Positions 60,009 to 64,000 of a DNA stretch of 64,000 bases are shown piece after piece. The DNA lies in NCBI GenBank assembly GCA_036273855.1, contig DASUGU010000077.1, forward strand, positions 98,713 to 162,712, written 5' to 3'. Source of the stretch: DATEPR01 sp036273855. GTDB lineage: Bacteria; Actinomycetota; Actinomycetes; Mycobacteriales; Pseudonocardiaceae. Position numbers and translations under genes: made by a program. The notes beneath the pieces are model-generated. The model was given only the letters and a program-made list of their open reading frames with translations. It made no database searches and had not been told where the DNA came from. Within the stretch, counting starts at the first letter, position 1, and each line of letters begins with the position of its first letter.

Positions 60009-60737
60009 ATGACCGCCACGGTGGCCGCCACGTCCGGTGGCCTTCGACTGTGTGCCGGCATCGCTGCGTCGCTGCGTCCCGCACCGCTCGATGTCCATCA
60101 CCTGACCGATGCCGCGCGGCACGCCGCCGGCCGACTCGACGATCTCGCGTCCTGGTTGGACGGACTGCGCCACGACGAGGCCGCCCTGCGGACCGTCGCG
60201 CAACGCTCGTACTGGCATCCCAACGGTTTCGCCAAGCTCGTGCTGCACACCGACGTCGACCACAAGATCCGCCTGCACGTATGGCCGGCCGGCGAGGGCC
60301 GGATCGGCGAGTCGAACCCGCACAGCCACCGCTGGCCCTTCGCGTCCACGGTGATCGTGGGCGGCGGCCTGCACATGGAGGAGTACGCCGAGGCCGCCAC
60401 CGGTCGCCGGCACGAGCGCTACCGCTACGGCGCCGACCCGGCCGACCGGGCCGCACTGGTCGCCGACGGCGAAACTCACCTGACCAGGTTGCGCAGCCTG
60501 CACAATCACCGCGGTGGCGTGTACTCGTGCGACACCGACATCGTGCACACCGTCGCGCCGGTGGGCGACGCCCTGACCGCCACGCTCGTGGTGCAGGGCC
60601 CGCAGCGCACCCGCTCGACGGTGGTGTACCGGCGGCCGGGACTGGGTGACGACCAGCCCAACGGCGACCTGACGGAGTCGGACCTGCTGTCGGTGACCGA
60701 CGCCGTGCTGGCCGCGTACGCCGGAGGGCAGCCGTGA
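60009..60737 (+). CDS. Cupin-like metal-binding protein
   Basis: A 242-residue protein. The central region resembles a cupin of the cysteine-dioxygenase type. NPHSHRWPF gives HxH, EEY in GGGLHMEEYAE gives the Glu, and TDIVHTVAP gives the distal His. Flanking segments are helical. The enzymatic or binding role is unknown. GGAG lies eight bases upstream of the ATG, two bases after the XRE gene stop. Its TGA overlaps the next GTG, so the operon is translationally coupled. Confidence 0.7.
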   Translation: MTATVAATSGGLRLCAGIAASLRPAPLDVHHLTDAARHAAGRLDDLASWLDGLRHDEAALRTVAQRSYWHPNGFAKLVLHTDVDHKIRLHVWPAGEGRIGESNPHSHRWPFASTVIVGGGLHMEEYAEAATGRRHERYRYGADPADRAALVADGETHLTRLRSLHNHRGGVYSCDTDIVHTVAPVGDALTATLVVQGPQRTRSTVVYRRPGLGDDQPNGDLTESDLLSVTDAVLAAYAGGQP

Positions 60738-61330
60738 CCGAGCCGGCCGCGGCCGTCCTCACCGACCGGGACATCCGTGCCGCGCTGGACAACGGCGACC
60801 TCTTCGTGGATCCGTTCGACGCGGACATGATCCGGCCGGGGGCGCTGAGCCTGCGGCTGGGGCACGAGGCGTTCAGTCTGGTCAGCACCGGACCGGTGGA
60901 CATCGCCGACCGGAGCAGCCATCCTGAGCTGCGACCGAAGCACCTCGACGGTGAGGGCCGACTCGTGGTCGAACCGGGTGAAGTCGTCCTGGCTCCGACG
61001 CTGGAACGCGTCGGCCTGTCCGGGCGGCTGGCCGGCCTGGTGGACGGCACGAGCAGCTATGCCCGCCTGGGTGTGTCGGTGGTGCTCTGTCATCAGGTGA
61101 GTCCCGGTTTCGGGGACGGCGGCGGCGCGATCATCACCCTGGAGATCACGTCCCGGTTACGCCATCCCGTGCTGCTGCACCCAGGAACGCGAGTGGCCAA
61201 CATGATGCTGTTCGCGACCACCGGCAGCGATGTCCCGTACGGCGCCATGCCGTTCAACTACTCCAGCGACCTGCGGGTCGCTCCGTCGCGATTGGCCGAT
61301 CATGTCGCGCAGGCGTACCGCGCTGAGTGA
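60734..61330 (+). CDS. dCTP deaminase-family protein
   Basis: A 198-residue trimeric dUTPase/dCTP-deaminase fold. The region GLVDGTSSYARLGVSVV aligns with the Dcd motif normally GRSSLARLG. The equivalents of catalytic Ser111 and Arg115 are kept, but the preceding Arg is Thr. The catalytic Glu is in IITLEITSR and a PGF follows a conserved His-Gln. The C-terminus is extended (MPFNYSSDLRVAPSRLAD). It may deaminate dCTP or a modified nucleotide. GGAGGG precedes the GTG. It overlaps the next gene by 29 bp. Housekeeping Dcd is about 190 residues, so size does not discriminate. Confidence 0.8.
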   Translation: MTEPAAAVLTDRDIRAALDNGDLFVDPFDADMIRPGALSLRLGHEAFSLVSTGPVDIADRSSHPELRPKHLDGEGRLVVEPGEVVLAPTLERVGLSGRLAGLVDGTSSYARLGVSVVLCHQVSPGFGDGGGAIITLEITSRLRHPVLLHPGTRVANMMLFATTGSDVPYGAMPFNYSSDLRVAPSRLADHVAQAYRAE

Positions 61331-62369
61331 CCTGGGGGAGCGGGCGATCCTGGCCGACGTCCTGGCACCCCGGTACCGCACCGTCACCGGGTTCGGCGAC
61401 GACAGCGCGGTGCTCGGCGCGCCGGCCGGCGTCGGCGACATCGTCGCCACCACCGACACCTGCCCGACACCGCTGGTGGCGCAACTCGGCGACACCGACC
61501 CGTACCACGCGGGCTGGCTGCTGGTGACGATCAACCTGTCCGATCTGGCCGCCGCCGGTGCGAGCCCGCTCGGCCTGGTGGTCAACTACACGCTGCCGGC
61601 CGACACACCGGTCGACGACCTGGAGCGGCTGCTGGCCGGTGTGGACGAATGCGCCGCCGAGCACCACACCCGGGTGGTCGGCGGCGATCTGCGGGACGGC
61701 ACGCCCACCCACCTGTCGGCCACCGCGGTGGGCCAGTGCGCGCCCGGTTGCCGGGTGGGCCGGCGCGGCGCGTCGGTGGGGGACCGGCTGGTGCTGGTCG
61801 GCTCGCCCGGTTACCTGTGGGCCGAGGCGCTGGTGGCCGGCGGCCGGGTGACGACCCTGTCGCCCGACGACGCCGCCGCGCTCGCCGCCCGGGCCCGACG
61901 GCCCAAGGCCCAACTGGCCGCCGGCCGGCTGCTCGCCGAGGCGGGCTTCACCCGCGCCGCCATGGACGTCTCGGACGGGCTGTTCGCCTCAGTGCGGGCC
62001 CTGTGCGAGGTCAACGGTGTCGGCGCCCGGATGTCCGAGGACGTCCGGCTGGACCCGGTGCCGGCCGCGGTGTGCCGGGCGGCGGGCGTGCGGCCGTTCG
62101 ACCTCGCGGCGACGTGGGGCGACTGGTGCCTGCTGGTCGCGGTCGGCCCGACGGATGCCGGTACGGCAGTGGCGAAACTGGCCGCCGAAGGCTGTGCCGC
62201 GCAGGTGGTCGGCCGCGTGGTGGACGCCCATGCGGGGATCACCCTGGACACCGGCGGGCGGACCGTGCCGTGGGAAGGCGTCGCGCAGGAGCGGTTCTCC
62301 GCCAGGTCCTGGCACGGCGGGGACCTCACCGGCTGGCTGGCCGCGATGGTGCCCTCGGCGGCGGGATAA
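61302..62369 (+). CDS. ThiL/AIR-synthase-family kinase-like protein
   Basis: A 355-residue protein of the PurM/ThiL fold. Nucleotide and metal motifs resemble thiamine-phosphate kinase: TGFGDDSAVL, TTDTCPTPL, INLSDLAAAGASPLG, VVGGDLRDG and AAMDVSDGLFASV. True ThiL would be expected beside thiamine genes. Here it lies in the XRE-cupin-Dcd operon, so it may phosphorylate another small molecule. ATG 61302 sits inside the 3' end of the Dcd-like gene. Confidence 0.8.
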   Translation: MSRRRTALSDLGERAILADVLAPRYRTVTGFGDDSAVLGAPAGVGDIVATTDTCPTPLVAQLGDTDPYHAGWLLVTINLSDLAAAGASPLGLVVNYTLPADTPVDDLERLLAGVDECAAEHHTRVVGGDLRDGTPTHLSATAVGQCAPGCRVGRRGASVGDRLVLVGSPGYLWAEALVAGGRVTTLSPDDAAALAARARRPKAQLAAGRLLAEAGFTRAAMDVSDGLFASVRALCEVNGVGARMSEDVRLDPVPAAVCRAAGVRPFDLAATWGDWCLLVAVGPTDAGTAVAKLAAEGCAAQVVGRVVDAHAGITLDTGGRTVPWEGVAQERFSARSWHGGDLTGWLAAMVPSAAG

Positions 62370-62529
62370 CGCCGCCGGAGTCCGGTCTGTGCTGGTTGCG
62401 GGCGTGACCCGGAGCACTCACCCGCCGCTGTTCACCGATGCGTTGCCCGGTGGTCGCCGCCCGGCTACTCGCGCTGATCAGACTTCCCGGCGCCACGTCG
62501 CGTTGACGCGGCGTTCGAGGGAGGCTGGG
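62370..62529. other. Intergenic region before the phytase-like gene
   Basis: 160 bp without a gene. It should hold the end of the XRE operon and the promoter of the secreted-protein gene. GGGAGGCTGGG before 62530 is the ribosome site; TTGACG near 62503 could be a -35 element, without a convincing -10. Confidence 0.35.
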
Positions 62530-63873
62530 ATGAGAAATCGAGTGGTGGGCGCGGCGATCGCCGCGACGGCACTGGCCCTGTCGATGGCCGTCGCCGGGGT
62601 CGCGGACGCGCACACGTCGGGACACGGTTCCGGGCACGGGTTACAGGCGAGGGCGGACGCCTACCACACCGGCGAGGGCGACACGCTCACCGTGCACGGC
62701 AACGGGATCCTGAACAACGACAACGGTTCGCCGGTCACGCTCGTCGCGCATTCGCAGCCAGCGCACGGGTCGCTCACCCTGAACCAGGACGGCACCTTCA
62801 GCTACACGCCGGCCGCCGGCTTCACCGGCACCGACAGCTTCACCTACACCGTCAGCGACGCCGTCCGGCTCTTCCAGACGCACGTCGCGCCGCTGGCCAC
62901 CATCGGCGGTGTCAAGATCACCGGTGGCGCGTACGGCTCGTCGCTGTACCCGGTGCCCGGCTCGACGGACGAGGTCTACGGCCTGACCGACCGCGGCCCG
63001 AACGTGGACGGCCCGAACGTCGTCGCCGTGGAGCCGATCCCGGCCTTCGACCCGCAGATCGGCAAGTTCAAGCTGGTCGGCACGAAGGCCGTCCTGGAGA
63101 AGGTCATCCCGCTGCGCGCCGCCGACGGCACGCCCTACTCCGGCCGGGAGAACAGCCAGGCGCAGACCGGCGAGACCATCGTCGACCGGAACGACAACCT
63201 GCTGCCGCTGGACCCGAACGGCTACGACTCCGAGGGCCTGGTCGCCATGCCCGACGGCACGTTCTGGGTGTCCGACGAGTACGGCCCGTTCATCACCCAC
63301 TTCGACCGCGACGGCCGCCAGCTCCAGCGCCTGTCGCCGTTCGACGGCTCGCTGCCCGCCGAACTGGCCAACCGGGTGCCGAACAAGGGCATGGAGGGCC
63401 TGACCGTCACGCCGGACCACTCGACGCTGGTCGGCATCATGCAGTCCGCGTTGCAGCAGCCCGACCTGACGAAGAAGCCGGCGAACGTGACCACGCTGCG
63501 CATCGTCACCTACAACCTGCACACGAAGGCCACGCACGAGTACCTGTACCTGCTGCACGACCCGAAGGACAACAGCGGCGCGGTCAGTGAGATCACCGCG
63601 CTGAGCGACCACACGTTCCTGGTCGACGAGCGGGACGGCAACTTCGAGCCGGGCGCGTTCAAGGAGCTGTACCAGATCGACACCGCCGGTGCCACCGACG
63701 TGGGCCCGCTGGCGCACGTGGCGGGCGCGACCTACGACGCGGCCAAGGGCGGCCTGCTGGTCGGCCCGGACCAGCAGACGATCGACGCGTTCGTCGGCAC
63801 CGACGACACCGCGGACTCCACCGTGGACCTGGCGTCGGTCGGCATCACGCCGGCCGCTGAGCTTGTTGTTTAA
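62530..63873 (+). pseudogene. Secreted esterase-like phytase-family protein, truncated by an insertion sequence
   Basis: 447 residues remain. A signal peptide (ALALSMAVAGVADA) precedes an Ig-like domain of the tandem-95/cadherin type (NGILNNDNGSPVTL...GTFSYTPAAGFTGTDSFTYTV), then the esterase-like phytase domain. Its visible blocks are YGLTDRGPNVDG, YDSEGLVAMPDGTFWVSDEYGPF, NKGMEGLTVTPD and FLVDERDGNFE. Just after ASVGITPAA the frame enters foreign sequence (ELVV) and stops at a TAA shared with an insertion-sequence end. Relatives continue past this point with a final beta-propeller section. GGGAGGC lies before the ATG. Confidence 0.8.
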
Positions 63874-64000
63874 CCTGTGTTGTTGCGGTGCTGTCCGACG
63901 GTGAGGTCGCGTTTGACGGTCTTGCCGACCTCGTGGCGGGTCGCCGGTGTGTGGTTCTTCGAGCCGGGCGGGCGTCCGGGACCGGGCCGGGAGGGTTTCG
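63859..64000. mobile_element. Terminal part of an insertion sequence (runs off the window)
   Basis: From about 63859 (GAGCTTGTTGTTTAACC) the sequence no longer continues the phytase-like gene. A leftward reading frame has a transposase-type C-terminus. The precise terminal inverted repeat and target duplication cannot be defined because the other end is outside the window. Confidence 0.7.
63870..64000 (-). CDS. Transposase C-terminus, partial
   Basis: The last 43 codons or so of a gene entering from the right edge, ending at TAA 63872-63870. The visible tail reads KPSRPGPGRPPGSKNHTPA and then TRHEVGKTVKRDL before VGQHRNNTG. The GRPPGSKN-type basic stretch followed by RHEVGKT is a pattern I associate with DDE-type transposases of actinomycetes; the IS family is not assigned. 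Its stop overlaps the stop of the truncated phytase-like gene on the other strand. Confidence 0.7.
   Translation of the reverse strand, partial: KPSRPGPGRPPGSKNHTPATRHEVGKTVKRDLTVGQHRNNTG

Noticed and set aside
57638..62369. Inclusion of the XRE/cupin/Dcd/ThiL cluster in the integrative element
   Set aside because: The element's right edge is fixed at 55579 by gene reconstruction, and a strong terminator plus two ordinary genes (SRPBCC, SDR) intervene. No second TGCG-type junction or integrase was seen around the cluster.
61302..62369. Housekeeping thiamine-phosphate kinase ThiL
   Set aside because: Motifs fit the fold, but there are no thiamine genes nearby and the gene is embedded in a four-gene overlapping operon of different character. 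I therefore named it ThiL-like only.

Overview
The window is high-GC DNA with dense, often 4-bp-overlapping (ATGA/GTGA) operons, many GTG starts and a strong actinobacterial gene repertoire: a conservon (cvnABCD), SigL/RslA-type ECF sigma and zinc anti-sigma, a mycothiol-type LmbE deacetylase, DprE2 (arabinan precursor synthesis), Ku, and PF04672 methyltransferases. Together these suggest a filamentous actinomycete with an arabinose-containing wall, most likely Pseudonocardiaceae. This placement is inference; no rRNA or tRNA gene was recognised.

Layout. 32-8610: an inositol catabolic operon on the minus strand (iolE, iolC, sugar ABC transporter, iolB, iolD) with a divergent inositol-dehydrogenase-like gene. 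8626-12085: glycosyltransferase, small unknown protein, alpha/beta hydrolase and ku, followed by a 600-bp non-coding stretch with a degenerate 129-bp duplication and a 16-bp tandem array. 12687-16574: a sigL/anti-sigma locus with a second anti-sigma-like protein lacking the zinc motif, and a Ser/Thr kinase. 16582-20696: conservon. 20956-27390: a solitary branched-chain-type binding protein, an unusual MFS permease, TetR regulator, acyl-CoA ligase and membrane protein. 27380-31314: M50-like protease, two near-identical methyltransferases, a doubly frameshifted gene and dprE2.

31337-44656: a complete regulon for taking up and degrading 4-hydroxybenzoate. Aldehyde dehydrogenase, a LivKHMGF-type ABC importer and PobA run leftward; PcaI, J, H, G, B, D, C and the IclR regulator PcaR run rightward. 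Between them lies a palindromic PcaR-type operator. Protocatechuate would be carried to 3-oxoadipyl-CoA; the last thiolase (PcaF) is not in the window. 44660-50674: dynamin-like GTPase, LmbE deacetylase, DHA2 efflux pump under a striking palindromic promoter, and a fur-VIT metal operon.

50757-55579: a 4.8-kb integrative element. A large serine integrase and five minus-strand cargo genes (a GH76-type glycosidase, a lipoprotein, membrane or secreted proteins) sit precisely inside a conserved host gene. Its first 14 codons lie at 50719-50760 and the rest resumes in frame at 55580, with TGCG at both junctions. This is the best supported discovery in the window.

56315-62369: SRPBCC protein and SDR, then a compact cluster: two small minus-strand genes (one with a DnaJ-type zinc ribbon) divergent from a four-gene operon encoding an XRE regulator fused to a terpene-cyclase-like toroid domain, a cupin-like protein, a dCTP-deaminase-family protein and a ThiL-like kinase. 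The shared control region carries repeated CCTACA motifs. I do not recognise this combination as a described system. 62530-64000: a secreted esterase-like-phytase gene cut short by an insertion sequence that runs off the window end.
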